Source: Bacillus cereus ATCC 14579
GTDB lineage: Bacteria; Bacillota; Bacilli; Bacillales; Bacillaceae_G
Direction of reading: 5' to 3'
Length of the DNA stretch: 64,000 nucleotides
NCBI RefSeq assembly: GCF_000007825.1
Contig: NC_004722.1
Location: 5,347,810 to 5,411,809, forward strand
The translations under genes and the position numbers were made by a program. Of the stretch, positions 35,486-45,104 are shown piece after piece (position 1 is the stretch's first letter; the number at the start of each line of letters is the position of its first letter). The notes under the pieces were generated by a model. That model was not told where the DNA came from. It saw only the letters and a program-made list of their open reading frames with translations, and ran no database searches.

Positions 35486-35965
35486 TCACTTATGATACGG
35501 TTCACCACGATTAATCCGAAACGCTCTATACACTTGCTCAAGCAACACTAATCGCATTAATTGGTGTGGCAATGTCATCTTTGAAAAAGAAAGAGATTCA
35601 TTTGAACGCTTCATCACTTCTGAGCTTAGTCCAAGTGATCCACCAATTACAAATGCGACTTTACTCTTTCCGTATGTAGCAAGGCGATCTAGACTTATCG
35701 CGAATTCTTCTGATGACTTTTGCTTTCCTTCTATAGCTAATGCAATCACATGTGTGTCATCAGAAATTTTATCCAGTATACGTATACCTTCTTTTTCCTT
35801 TACAATTAACATTTCTGCTTCACTTAAATTTTCTGGCGCCTTTTCATCAGGCAATTCAATTACTTCTACTTTTGCGTATGCAGATAATCGTTTTAAGTAT
35901 TCTGCTATACCTTGTTTCAAATATTTTTCTTTTAATTTCCCAATTGAAATAATCGAGATATTCAC
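35486..35965 (-). CDS. rlmH: 23S rRNA pseudouridine-1915 N3-methyltransferase RlmH
   Basis: 159 residues from GTG 35965, exactly the RlmH length. SPOUT fold with the C-terminal knot FVIGGSLGLSSEV and the strictly conserved tail LMRLVLLEQVYRAFRINRGEPYHK. Methylates pseudouridine 1915 in helix 69 of 23S rRNA. GGAGG lies six bases before the GTG; upstream in-frame ATG codons lie in a DnaA-box cluster and are not credible starts. B. subtilis name: yydA. Confidence 0.95.
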   Translation of the reverse strand: MNISIISIGKLKEKYLKQGIAEYLKRLSAYAKVEVIELPDEKAPENLSEAEMLIVKEKEGIRILDKISDDTHVIALAIEGKQKSSEEFAISLDRLATYGKSKVAFVIGGSLGLSSEVMKRSNESLSFSKMTLPHQLMRLVLLEQVYRAFRINRGEPYHK

Positions 35966-35990
35966 ACGTATCCTCCACCTTACAAACATG

Positions 35991-36134
35991 TTATCCACAA
36001 AACTTATCCACATATCCACAAATACTACCCACATATTGTGTGAGAATCTGTGTTCGATACAACATATGTCGCCTCATTTTGACAAAATTCACATGTTTTT
36101 TTCTCTTTTTTCGAGTTATCCACATTGTTGATAA
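35991..36134. other. DnaA-box cluster outside oriC
   Basis: Three perfect DnaA boxes TTATCCACA on the plus strand (35991-35999, 36004-36012, 36116-36124), plus two with one mismatch (36012-36020 plus strand; 36126-36134 minus strand). They span the upstream region of rlmH and run into the small CxxH/CxxC gene. In B. subtilis a DnaA-box cluster near yydA (rlmH) is one of several known to titrate DnaA. Confidence 0.8.
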
Positions 36135-36210
36135 CTGGCGCAACTTCACACTCATCCACAATAATATCTAACGCTAATTCAACATGCTCTAAACAACAAG
36201 GTAAATTCAT
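36025..36210 (-). CDS. CxxH/CxxC mini-protein
   Basis: 61 residues, with CCLEH near the N-terminus and CEFC plus a C-terminal Cys (HTICG), suggesting a small metal-binding protein. It matches the Bacillus family called 'CxxH/CxxC protein', typically found at this place beside rlmH and htrC. ATG 36210 has GTGAGGTG at six bases; a GTG three codons earlier lies inside that site. Function unknown. Its coding sequence carries a perfect DnaA box and a near-perfect one. Confidence 0.8.
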   Translation of the reverse strand: MNLPCCLEHVELALDIIVDECEVAPVINNVDNSKKEKKTCEFCQNEATYVVSNTDSHTICG

Positions 36211-36237
36211 TTTCTTCACCTCACTTTTCTACAATAG

Positions 36238-36266
36238 AAAACAGGAGGTAGGCCCTCCTGTTTTTA
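36238..36266 (-). terminator. Terminator at the end of htrC (wal operon)
   Basis: An 11-bp perfect stem (36238-36248 with 36254-36264) with a 5-nt loop, overlapping the htrC stop codon. Confidence 0.8.
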
Positions 36267-37439
36267 ATACTTTTGAATGCCTAATTTCACTGTTGTTGTT
36301 ACTCTTTTTGTGCCACGATAAAACGTAAGAGTCATTTTATCATTAATTTCCTTATCATATAAGGCCGTACGGAATCCAATAATATCGCGAATCGGTTTTC
36401 CATCTACCGCCACAATAACATCATGTTCTCTTAAACCAGCATCCGCACCTGGCGAAGGACTTTTCACATCCAAAATACAAACTCCCTCTGTTACAGTACC
36501 TGGTAAATGTAATGTTTTTGACCAATAATAGTTTGGAATTTCATTTAATGACCTAAGTTCAATCCCAACATATGGTCTTCTTACTTTTCCATACTTCTCA
36601 AGTTCATTCATAATCGGAACAGCTCTAGTCACCGGAATAGCAAGGCCGATTCCTTCTACTTCTTTTGCAGCAATTTTCATTGAATTAATACCAATTAATT
36701 GTCCTGCTGCATTTACAAGCGCACCGCCACTATTCCCCGGATTAATCGCTGCATCTGTTTGTAACACTTCTACTTGCCAATCATAATGTCCATCTTGATC
36801 TAAATCTACAGGGACAATACGTTCATTAGCTGAAATAATACCTTGTGTAACTGTTCCAGAAAATTGCAGTCCAAGTGGGTTTCCAATCGCAATAACTGGC
36901 TCTCCTCTGCGAACAGTATTAGAATCGCCAATTTCAATTATTTTTTTCACATGCTTTGCATCTATTTCTAATACAGCTAAGTCTGTGACTACATCGGTTC
37001 CTAATACTTTTCCAGGAACCTTCTTACCGTCACTTAGACTTACTTCAATACGATTCGCTCCAGCTACAACATGATTATTCGTTACAATATAAGCTTGACC
37101 ATCTGTCTTTTTATAAATTACTCCTGATCCTGTACCGGCCTCTGAATCTGCCTCTGAAAAGTTATCTCGTTGAATGTTAATAACACCCACAACAGCTTCA
37201 GATGCACGATCAACAGCATCTACAAAGCTAATCTGTTTAATCCCTTGAGCTTCGGCCATATTACTTCCGCTTGCTTCAGCTTGCGGAAGCGTATCAGCAG
37301 AATTTGAAAATAAAGGCGCTCCAAACGCGAATAAAGAAGCTCCTACAATTGTTCCCGCTATACTAGAAAGAACTATACCTTTGTGCTTCTTTTTTCCTGC
37401 ACGTTTCATACGATAATTTTCTTCATCAATAAAGGACAT
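36264..37439 (-). CDS. htrC: HtrA-like serine protease HtrC (YyxA)
   Basis: 391 residues. Short cytoplasmic N-terminus, one membrane anchor (about 20-42), trypsin-like domain with His in VTNNHVVAG, Asp in VVTDLAVLEI and Ser in INPGNSGGALV, then one PDZ domain (about 290-385). Extracytoplasmic quality-control protease, as DegP/HtrA proteins. Position after walJ is conserved in bacilli. A 63-base gap separates it from walJ. Confidence 0.93.
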   Translation of the reverse strand: MSFIDEENYRMKRAGKKKHKGIVLSSIAGTIVGASLFAFGAPLFSNSADTLPQAEASGSNMAEAQGIKQISFVDAVDRASEAVVGVINIQRDNFSEADSEAGTGSGVIYKKTDGQAYIVTNNHVVAGANRIEVSLSDGKKVPGKVLGTDVVTDLAVLEIDAKHVKKIIEIGDSNTVRRGEPVIAIGNPLGLQFSGTVTQGIISANERIVPVDLDQDGHYDWQVEVLQTDAAINPGNSGGALVNAAGQLIGINSMKIAAKEVEGIGLAIPVTRAVPIMNELEKYGKVRRPYVGIELRSLNEIPNYYWSKTLHLPGTVTEGVCILDVKSPSPGADAGLREHDVIVAVDGKPIRDIIGFRTALYDKEINDKMTLTFYRGTKRVTTTVKLGIQKY

Positions 37440-37502
37440 ATTTGTTCACCTATCTTCCTGAAAACAACTATATTCACCTTTATTGTTTACTAAAATGAAG
37501 AA

Positions 37503-38298
37503 TTATACGTATTGAATTTTTGTAGGCATTTTTGGATCTGTATCGTGAATTTCAAAGGATTCACCCACTCCAAATCCTTTTTCCTCTAGTACTTGTGATA
37601 CTGACATACGCGCTAGTTCTTTCATGTTATTATCTAAGCTTAAATGGGCTAAATAAATATGCTTTGTCTCATCTGTAATTACATCTGCCATCGCTAATGC
37701 AGCATCCTCATTACAAACAATGCCCAACGTCACTTAAAATACGTCGTTTAATGCTCCATGGATAACGTCCCATACGAAGCATTTCTACATCATGATTACT
37801 TTCAAATACGAAAGCATTAGCTCCCTTAATAACGCCTTTCATACGGTCACTTACGTATCCCGTATCTGTAATAAGCGCTAACTTCCTATTATTGTTATGG
37901 AAAGCATAAAACATCGGTTCCGCCGCATCATGAGAAACTCCAAATGACTCGACTTCAATATCACCAAAGGTTTTCACATCACCAACTGAGAAAATAAACT
38001 TTTGTTCAGTTGGGATATTTCCTATTAAATGTTCCATTGCATTCCATGTTTTCTCATTCGCATAAACAGGTAAATCATATTTACGTGCCAGTACACCTAA
38101 TCCTTTAATATGATCACTATGCTCATGCGTTACAAGAATACCTGATACATCATTTATATTCAGTTCTGCTTGTTTAAATAAAGCCTCTGTTGCTTTACCA
38201 CTTAAACCTGCGTCGACTAGTAATTTTTTTTCATCGGTTCCTACGTATAGCATATTTCCTGTACTTCCACTTGCAAGTACGCTAAAATGCAACCCCAT
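37503..38298 (-). pseudogene. walJ: WalJ metallo-beta-lactamase fold protein, single-base frameshift
   Basis: N-terminal part (38298 to 37711) has the metal motif THEHSDHIKGL and reads to ILSDVGH, then shifts and stops as CL. The missing C-terminus (NEDAALAMADVITDE to KIQYV) continues in another frame from 37733 to 37503. One extra base at about 37719-37720 explains it: without it the reading is DVGHVCNEDAA, as in intact WalJ, about 264 residues. WalJ (YycJ) is a nuclease-like protein of the wal operon, linked to coordination of replication and division. Probably a sequencing error rather than true loss. Confidence 0.88.
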
Positions 38299-39124
38299 TC
38301 TTTCTCACTCCAGTATGTTCATCAACCACTTGATTTTCCTTTTCTCCTAATTCCATAACTTGTCCTTCAATTGCATTCACAAAGAAGTCCTGCTTCTGCT
38401 CCGTTTTCAAATTCCACGTTGGAGCCAGTACTTGGTTATTAGAAGTAGATGCGGTAAGAGTGGCATAACCAATTTGCGCTTCTTTAACATGCGTATTTCC
38501 ATGAATTTTATTTTTTAAATACAAATTTTCTAAAGCTGTTTGAGCCGTAATAATTTCTTGCTCTTTCGTTTTTTCACCTTCGCCCATTTCTTTTAAATCA
38601 GTTAGCATTGTCTGCGTATATGAAACAAGTTCATTTTTTTCATTTAATTCCACAACAATCATCGCCTGATTATTATAGAAAATAGGCTTATCTTTATATT
38701 TTTGGAAGAAATAAATTTTAGAGTCTTTCACCGCTCCAAATTCATACTTTTGTCCATCCAATACATAGTTCTTCAAAAATTCATTATACTTATCTTTTGA
38801 TAATGATTTCGTATTTAAAAAAGGCTCTTTTAGCTTACTTTCTATCTTGTACATATTTTGTATATGCACTGTTTGATTTTTCAAAGACTGTATATCTTCT
38901 TCTTTAAAAGCTTTATTTTCCGCTCTAATAAATGACTCTTTTTTCGGTTCTTTAGGGATATTTCCCATCGTAATTTTGTTTGCTTTTAATTCTTGATCTA
39001 TCTTTGTTTCTGCAATAAGCTCCAATTGATTACTATCTTGCTTTTGAATGAATTGGAAAATGAGAAAGAGGTCCAAAACAAAAAAGGTCACAATAAATAT
39101 GGTTTTAATCCGATCCCAATCCAT
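38282..39124 (-). CDS. walI: WalI, regulator of WalK
   Basis: 280 residues; single N-terminal helix (about 8-24) starting MDWDRIKTIFIVTFFVLDLFLIFQF, then an extracytoplasmic YycI domain. With WalH it forms a membrane complex that restrains WalK activity in B. subtilis. Overlaps walJ by 17 bases and walH by 20, so tightly coupled. Confidence 0.92.
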   Translation of the reverse strand: MDWDRIKTIFIVTFFVLDLFLIFQFIQKQDSNQLELIAETKIDQELKANKITMGNIPKEPKKESFIRAENKAFKEEDIQSLKNQTVHIQNMYKIESKLKEPFLNTKSLSKDKYNEFLKNYVLDGQKYEFGAVKDSKIYFFQKYKDKPIFYNNQAMIVVELNEKNELVSYTQTMLTDLKEMGEGEKTKEQEIITAQTALENLYLKNKIHGNTHVKEAQIGYATLTASTSNNQVLAPTWNLKTEQKQDFFVNAIEGQVMELGEKENQVVDEHTGVRKNGVAF

Positions 39125-40427
39125 TTAGTCCTCCCTCACTCCACTCATAGATTTTCTGTTTACCTGTTTCATCTTCAACAAGCTTTACATACCAAATTGG
39201 TTGTAATCGAACTACTTGTCCATCTAGTGATAACTTGTATCCAATACCAATATCCTTAATTACTTGTTTCTTTATCTCTGGATTATTTTCTAGAGATGCT
39301 ATTACAACATGCCCTGACGGAAGAGTAACCTTCTGTTCTATACCTTTAGTATTTAAAGACAGCAACGGTCTTTCATATTCCATTACTTCTTCTGATCCCC
39401 ATATTTGTCTCAATTCAGCTAATCCATCTTCATTGAATACTGAATATCCATCTTCATTTAAACGAAATACTGTCTCTCCTTTATTCATATAGTCCAAACG
39501 ATATGAATCCAAACTTCCACTGTGACCACTTACGAATTCAAAGCTTTTTTGTAAAAGCATTAAATTATCTATCGTTTTCTCAGTTAAGACAGAAGAGTTT
39601 TTATACTTTAGCATGTGACGATCGTTTTCAATTTCCATGGATCTAATACCATCTGTAAATGTTTCTTTCGACATCTCGGTAATCGGACTTAAATAACGAG
39701 GATCACTAAATAGAGCATTCTTAAACGTATCAACTGCTAAATTAGATGAAATATATGTTATATTGTTTAACTCTGTCGTTCCATCTGGTAAAAATAACTT
39801 TTTCATATCATTAAGTTGATAATCAAAATAAGGCTTTGCTGATACTATAAATTGATTTTGGGCATTTACAATATCTTTTAAATACACGCCACTTAATTTT
39901 GCCTCGTATATTTTAAAGTTATCACCATCAGAAACAAAGTTAATTTTAATTTCTTGATCCTTACTTCGAGAAGGATCGAGGAGAATACGATTAAAATGTT
40001 TAGGCTTATCTGTACTCTTCTCTTTCATGTTAAACATGGATTTTACTGCATCAAATGGGATATCGGTAGGGAAAACAAGTTCAACTTTCCCTTCACCATG
40101 CACATATGAAAGGAAATCACCCTTAGTGATTGATATCTCTTTAAAATCATGTAGTTCCCCTACTTCCAGAGGCTTATAGATTGATTCTATATCTGCCTCT
40201 CTTCTGCTCCCATAATGATTTTTATCTTTATGCACGATGATAGAAGTAGGACGGACAACATCGGAAATTTTAGTTTGGTTCATTCCTTCATTTCCCTGCA
40301 CAAATTTCGCGTTTTGCATGGATGTAGAATCTGGCACATACGTCCATAGGTTAAAAGTAAGAAATAGGCTAATTACAACTAGGTTAATTAAAACTATTGT
40401 TTTAAAGTTTTCCATACTCATTCCCAA
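39105..40427 (-). CDS. walH: WalH, regulator of WalK
   Basis: 440 residues; N-terminal helix (about 8-28) and a large extracytoplasmic YycH domain. Partner of WalI in controlling the WalK kinase. Overlaps walK by 10 bases and walI by 20. Confidence 0.92.
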   Translation of the reverse strand: MGMSMENFKTIVLINLVVISLFLTFNLWTYVPDSTSMQNAKFVQGNEGMNQTKISDVVRPTSIIVHKDKNHYGSRREADIESIYKPLEVGELHDFKEISITKGDFLSYVHGEGKVELVFPTDIPFDAVKSMFNMKEKSTDKPKHFNRILLDPSRSKDQEIKINFVSDGDNFKIYEAKLSGVYLKDIVNAQNQFIVSAKPYFDYQLNDMKKLFLPDGTTELNNITYISSNLAVDTFKNALFSDPRYLSPITEMSKETFTDGIRSMEIENDRHMLKYKNSSVLTEKTIDNLMLLQKSFEFVSGHSGSLDSYRLDYMNKGETVFRLNEDGYSVFNEDGLAELRQIWGSEEVMEYERPLLSLNTKGIEQKVTLPSGHVVIASLENNPEIKKQVIKDIGIGYKLSLDGQVVRLQPIWYVKLVEDETGKQKIYEWSEGGLNGLGSD

Positions 40428-42259
40428 TCGTCCTCTTCATCTGCTGCCATTGGTAACGTGAAATAAATAGTTGTCCCTTTTCCTTCTTCACTCTTCGCCC
40501 AAATAGAGCCACCATGTGCCTCAATCATTTCTTTTGCAATTGCTAATCCAAGCCCAGTACCACCCATTTGTCTTGAACGAGCTTTATCTACGCGATAAAA
40601 ACGTTCAAAGATTTTATCAACGTTTTCTTTTGGAATACCCATTCCTTGGTCACTTACACTAATTTCTAATAAATCACCGCGATCACGTAAACGATATGTT
40701 ACTGTTCCACCTTCTGGTGAATACTTTAATGCGTTAGAAATAATGTTATACAGCACTTGAGTAATTTTGTCAGTATCCATATCAATAAATCTAGATTTCT
40801 TAGAGAAAGATCGTTTGAAACTTACATTTTGCTCTTTAGACATTTCAAAGCGATCAATAATATTATTAAAGAAATCAGTAAAGTCGACCCATTCTTTCAT
40901 TAAACGATGCTCTGTACTATCAAGTTTAGATAGCTGTAACAACGCATTTACAAGTCTAATCATTCTTTCTGTTTCTTCTTGTGTAACCGTTAAAAATTGT
41001 GGTGCAATATTTGGATCCTGCCATGCTCCATCTGTAAGTGCCTCTAAATAACTGCGCATCGTCGTTAATGGCGTCCTTAATTCATGAGAGACATTCGCCA
41101 CAAACTCACGGCGTTCCCGTTCTATACGCTCCTGCTCTGTTACATCATATAGTACAGCAATTAAGCCGTTTGCCTTCCCTGTTTCTTTTTGAATAACAGA
41201 GAAACTAGCACGTAAAATATATGGTTCGTTTCTCGTACTAAAATCTAATAAAACAGAATCTGGCTCTTCATATAAATGATCGAGCGTAAATTCTTCCTGT
41301 ATCCCTAATACCTCTAAAACAGATTGATCGAGCGCTGTTTCACGAGAAACATTTAACATCTTTTCCGCAGGATCATTTAGTAAAATAATATCCCCTTTTC
41401 GGTCAGTAGCAATTACTCCATCTGTCATATGTGATAAAACAGATGATAATTTACGCCTTTCACTTTCTGTAGAAGAACGAGCTTGTTGTAATTTTTTTGA
41501 TAAATTATTGAAGGATAATGCCAGTTGTCCAATTTCATCATGGCTATGCACTTTTACTTTTCTCGAATAATTTCCTTTTGCCATTTCGATCGCTTGTCTC
41601 CGCATATCTGAAATTGGTCTTGTAATTGTTTGAGCCAATAAAATCCCAAGTACGGCCGTTACTAATAAAGCAATTACTGTTCCCGTAGCAAAAATTTGAT
41701 TTATATCCTTCATTTGTTTATATACATCTTCCATAGATGCCACAATGTAAATAACACCAAGCGCATCCTTACCGTTATCATCTAGAATCGGAGTAAGCAT
41801 AACTTGAACACGATGACCTGTACTACCATCCTTCTCAATTTTCACTTCCGGCTTTTTTTGTACTAACACTCGCTGAACAGCTATATCAGTTGATGTTCGA
41901 TTCACCTTATTCTGCTTTGATTCATCTGAAATAGCCAGTAACTTTCTGTGCGAATCAAATACACTTACCTCTTGTATAACTTTCTTCTGATCAGAGGCAA
42001 ATTTTCGAATTGAAGTTTTAATCGTTTCATCTGTTGACTCTGTTTCTGCTTTTGTATAACTTTTTTTAAACTCTTGCTTCAAATTATATGATAATAAGTT
42101 TGTTTGCTGCGTTAAAGAATCCCTAAAACCTTGTACTAAGCTCTTCTCTAATTCCCTTACGAAATATACTCCAATAACTTGCATCGCTATTAATATTAAT
42201 AGCATATATATAAGCACAAATTTTAAATGAATAGATTGAAAAAAACCAACTTTCTTCAT
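40418..42259 (-). CDS. walK: WalK sensor histidine kinase
   Basis: 613 residues: helix 1 (about 10-32), extracytoplasmic PAS-like sensor (about 33-180), helix 2 (about 185-207), HAMP, PAS (about 265-375), HisKA with FVANVSHELRTPLTTMRSYLEAL, HATPase with DQGMGIP and GGTGLGLAI. Master kinase for cell-wall homeostasis, essential in most Firmicutes. Separated from walR by three bases. Confidence 0.96.
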   Translation of the reverse strand: MKKVGFFQSIHLKFVLIYMLLILIAMQVIGVYFVRELEKSLVQGFRDSLTQQTNLLSYNLKQEFKKSYTKAETESTDETIKTSIRKFASDQKKVIQEVSVFDSHRKLLAISDESKQNKVNRTSTDIAVQRVLVQKKPEVKIEKDGSTGHRVQVMLTPILDDNGKDALGVIYIVASMEDVYKQMKDINQIFATGTVIALLVTAVLGILLAQTITRPISDMRRQAIEMAKGNYSRKVKVHSHDEIGQLALSFNNLSKKLQQARSSTESERRKLSSVLSHMTDGVIATDRKGDIILLNDPAEKMLNVSRETALDQSVLEVLGIQEEFTLDHLYEEPDSVLLDFSTRNEPYILRASFSVIQKETGKANGLIAVLYDVTEQERIERERREFVANVSHELRTPLTTMRSYLEALTDGAWQDPNIAPQFLTVTQEETERMIRLVNALLQLSKLDSTEHRLMKEWVDFTDFFNNIIDRFEMSKEQNVSFKRSFSKKSRFIDMDTDKITQVLYNIISNALKYSPEGGTVTYRLRDRGDLLEISVSDQGMGIPKENVDKIFERFYRVDKARSRQMGGTGLGLAIAKEMIEAHGGSIWAKSEEGKGTTIYFTLPMAADEEDDWE

Positions 42260-42262
42260 ATA

Positions 42263-42970
42263 CTATTCCTGCTCTGGGTCACGCAAGTAATACCCTACTC
42301 CACGTCTAGTTACAATTAAAGTAGGATGGCTTGGATTATCTTCAATTTTTTCACGCAAACGACGTACTGTAACGTCTACTGTGCGCACATCTCCAAAATA
42401 GTCATAACCCCAAACTGTTTGTAATAAATGTTCGCGTGTCATAACTTGTCCTAAATGTTTCGCTAAATAATGTAGCAACTCAAATTCACGATGTGTAAGC
42501 TCGATATTTTCCTCGCGCTTCGTTACACTATATGCATTTGGATTAATCACAATTGGTCCAATAACCATTTCTGTATTTTCTTCTTTTTCCGCAGCACCAC
42601 CTTGTTGATGGCGGCGTAAATTCGCCTTCACACGAGCAAGTAATTCCCTCGTACTAAATGGCTTCGTTACATAATCATCTGCCCCAAGCTCGAGCCCTAA
42701 TACTTTATCAATCTCAGAGTCCTTTGCTGTAAGCATAATAATCGGCATTTCTGAGCTTTTACGTATTTCACGGCAAACCTCTAAGCCATCTTTACCTGGT
42801 AGCATAATATCTAATAAAACCATATCTGGTTGCTCTTCATTAGCCTTTTCAATTGCTTCATCACCATCATGCGCCATTACTATTTCAAAACCTTCTTTTT
42901 CTAGGTTAAACTTCAAAATATCTGCAATCGGCTTTTCATCATCAACTACTAAAATTTTCTTTCCCATCAT
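42263..42970 (-). CDS. walR: WalR response regulator (OmpR family)
   Basis: 235 residues. Receiver domain with KILVVDDEKPIADIL, phospho-Asp in MVLLDIMLPGKDGLE and Lys in YVTKPFSTRELLAR; C-terminal winged helix ending DVTVRRLREKIEDNPSHPTLIVTRRGVGYYL. Controls autolysin and wall genes with WalK. GGAGG lies nine bases before the first of two adjacent ATG codons. First gene of the wal operon; the 280 bases upstream hold its promoter and the tRNA terminator. Confidence 0.97.
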   Translation of the reverse strand: MMGKKILVVDDEKPIADILKFNLEKEGFEIVMAHDGDEAIEKANEEQPDMVLLDIMLPGKDGLEVCREIRKSSEMPIIMLTAKDSEIDKVLGLELGADDYVTKPFSTRELLARVKANLRRHQQGGAAEKEENTEMVIGPIVINPNAYSVTKREENIELTHREFELLHYLAKHLGQVMTREHLLQTVWGYDYFGDVRTVDVTVRRLREKIEDNPSHPTLIVTRRGVGYYLRDPEQE

Positions 42971-43130
42971 CGTCTATTTCCTCCTTATAAAAATATGGTC
43001 AATAATCCCTAAACATATTGATGTTTACATAGTATGTCCTATATGACCGCATCCTTTGTTTAAGTATTTTCTCCTCTATTCTCATAGACTCATGTATGAT
43101 CCACTTTTACACGGCATCCTATACGATCTA

Positions 43131-43161
43131 TAGAAAAACCTCTAGCTTCAACTGCTAGAGG
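43131..43161 (-). terminator. Terminator of the tRNA operon
   Basis: An 8-bp GC-containing stem (43139-43146 with 43154-43161), 7-nt loop, and T-run on the minus strand, downstream of tRNA-Phe. Confidence 0.8.
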
Positions 43162-43251
43162 CTCCTCGTTCTATTTTAAAATAACTACTCAGTTTTGTAA
43201 AATTACATAAATAAAAAGGATATTAAGTGGGCCCACTTAATATCCTGAGAG

Positions 43252-43324
<73 letters not shown>

Positions 43325-43365
43325 AAAACTATATATAAAACCACTAATGGTGGTATAAACAAAAG

Positions 43366-43441
43366 TGGCGGTCCCGACCGGGGTCGAACCGGCGATCTCC
43401 TGCGTGACAGGCAGGCATGTTAACCACTACACCACGGGACC
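43366..43441 (-). tRNA. trnD: tRNA-Asp (GTC)
   Basis: 76 nt including an encoded CCA (43366-43368). Acceptor GGTCCCG, anticodon loop CTGTCAC gives GTC, T-arm GTTCGACCC. Confidence 0.96.
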
Positions 43442-43463
43442 AAAAATAAGCAAAAAAAAAACA

Positions 43464-43535
43464 TGACCCGTACGGGATTCGAACCCGTGTTACCGCCGTG
43501 AAAGGGCGGTGTCTTAACCACTTGACCAACGGGCC
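43464..43535 (-). tRNA. trnE: tRNA-Glu (TTC)
   Basis: 72 nt; acceptor GGCCCGT with ACGGGTC (one G-T pair), anticodon loop CTTTCAC gives TTC, T-arm GTTCGAATC. CCA not encoded. Confidence 0.96.
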
Positions 43536-43548
43536 ACGAAAAATAAAA

Positions 43549-43624
43549 TGGTGAGCCATGAAGGACTCGAACCTTCGACCCTCTGATTAAAAGTCAGATG
43601 CTCTACCAACTGAGCTAATGGCTC
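43549..43624 (-). tRNA. trnK: tRNA-Lys (TTT)
   Basis: 76 nt including encoded CCA (43549-43551). Acceptor GAGCCAT, anticodon loop CTTTTAA gives TTT, T-arm GTTCGAGTC. First gene of the cluster. Confidence 0.96.
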
Positions 43625-43662
43625 ATACTCACCAACGTCATATTTTCGTGACGACAAGATGT

Positions 43663-43692
43663 ATCATAACATGTATTCTGTATTTATTGCAA
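43663..43692 (-). promoter_or_regulatory. Promoter of the tRNA cluster
   Basis: On the minus strand TTGCAA (43687-43692), 18-base spacer, TATGAT (43663-43668), about 40 bases before tRNA-Lys. Confidence 0.6.
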
Positions 43693-43723
43693 TACTTTTT
43701 TTGTTTTTTTATAAAAGAATAAG

Positions 43724-43754
43724 AAAAAAACTCATGCAGACATGAGTTTTTTTT
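43724..43754 (-). terminator. Terminator after purA
   Basis: A 13-bp perfect stem (43724-43736 with 43741-43753), 4-nt loop, T-run. Confidence 0.88.
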
Positions 43755-43767
43755 CAAAAAATGTTAA

Positions 43768-45057
43768 TTAAGCTTCGTATACGTTACGTACAATATTTGT
43801 TTGGTTACGATCTGGTCCAACTGAGAACATAGATATTTGAATTCCTGTTAACTCAGAAACACGTTCTACGTATTTTCGTGCATTTTCAGGAAGTTCATCT
43901 AATGATTTTACACCAGTAATATCTTCTTCCCAACCTGGAAGCTCTTCATATACAGGCTCACATTTCGCTAAAATGTTTAAGTTAGCTGGAACTTCATCAA
44001 TAACTTCGCCATTGTATTTGTAAGCTACACAAATTTTAAGAGTTGGAATACCTGTTAAAACGTCGATAGAATTTAATGATAGATCCGTTAAACCACTAAC
44101 ACGACGTGCATGTCTTACAACAACGCTATCGAACCAACCTACGCGGCGTGGACGACCAGTTGTCGTTCCATACTCGCGACCAACTTCACGAATTTGATGA
44201 CCAATTTCATCATGAAGCTCAGTAGGGAATGGACCATCACCAACGCGGCTTGTATATGCTTTACATACACCTACAACGCGAGTAACTTTCGCAGGACCAA
44301 CTCCAGTTCCAACTGTTACACCACCAGCAATTGGGTTAGAAGATGTAACGAACGGGTACGTACCGTGGTCAATATCAAGCATAACACCTTGCGCACCTTC
44401 AAATAATACACGGTGATTATTATCTAATGCATCATTTAATACAACAGACGTATCACATACATATTGCGCGATTTGTTGCCCGTACTCGAAGTACTCTTCG
44501 AAAATTTCTTCTACAGTGAAACCTTCTGTATCGTACATTTTTTCAAATAAACGATTTTTCTCTACTAAATTGCGCTCAAGCTTCTCTTTAAATGCTTCAC
44601 GGTCTAAAAGATCAGCCATACGAATACCAATACGAGCAGCTTTATCCATATATGCAGGACCGATACCTTTTTTCGTTGTACCGATTTTGTTATCACCTTT
44701 ACTTGCTTCTTCTAACTCATCTTGTTTTAAGTGGTAAGGTAAAATAACATGTGCACGGTTACTTACACGTAAATTATCAGTACTTACACCACGATCGTGT
44801 AAGTATTTTAACTCTTCAAGTAATGCTTTTGGATCTACTACTAATCCGTTTCCGATTACACAAATTTTCTCTTTATAGAAAATACCAGATGGAATTAAGT
44901 GTAATTTATATTTAACTCCGCCGAAAACAATTGTATGTCCCGCGTTATTTCCACCTTGATATCTTGCAACTACTTCCGCATGCTCAGAAAGAAAATCAGT
45001 GATTTTACCTTTTCCTTCGTCGCCCCATTGTGTTCCTACAACTACTACTGAAGACAT
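43768..45057 (-). CDS. purA: Adenylosuccinate synthetase
   Basis: 429 residues from ATG 45057, the normal length. GTP loop GTQWGDEGKGKITD at the N-terminus, KGIGPAYMDKAARIGIRM, GTTTGRPRRVGWFD. Makes adenylosuccinate from IMP and aspartate, first step to AMP. GGAGGTG precedes the ATG; an in-frame extension to 45165 runs over the promoter and is not real. Preceded by a PurR-box-bearing promoter, ends in its own terminator. Confidence 0.96.
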   Translation of the reverse strand: MSSVVVVGTQWGDEGKGKITDFLSEHAEVVARYQGGNNAGHTIVFGGVKYKLHLIPSGIFYKEKICVIGNGLVVDPKALLEELKYLHDRGVSTDNLRVSNRAHVILPYHLKQDELEEASKGDNKIGTTKKGIGPAYMDKAARIGIRMADLLDREAFKEKLERNLVEKNRLFEKMYDTEGFTVEEIFEEYFEYGQQIAQYVCDTSVVLNDALDNNHRVLFEGAQGVMLDIDHGTYPFVTSSNPIAGGVTVGTGVGPAKVTRVVGVCKAYTSRVGDGPFPTELHDEIGHQIREVGREYGTTTGRPRRVGWFDSVVVRHARRVSGLTDLSLNSIDVLTGIPTLKICVAYKYNGEVIDEVPANLNILAKCEPVYEELPGWEEDITGVKSLDELPENARKYVERVSELTGIQISMFSVGPDRNQTNIVRNVYEA

Positions 45058-45104
45058 TATTAAAGCACCTCCGCAATTTTCAAACGATCTATTCAAACAA
45101 TATA

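Noticed and set aside
35966..36034. N-terminal extension of rlmH by 23 residues
   Set aside because: It consists of DnaA-box sequence; RlmH is 159 residues and the GTG at 35965 has a good ribosome site.
43344..43559. 71-residue open frame on the minus strand
   Set aside because: It runs over the tRNA-Asp and tRNA-Glu genes, which explain the sequence fully.
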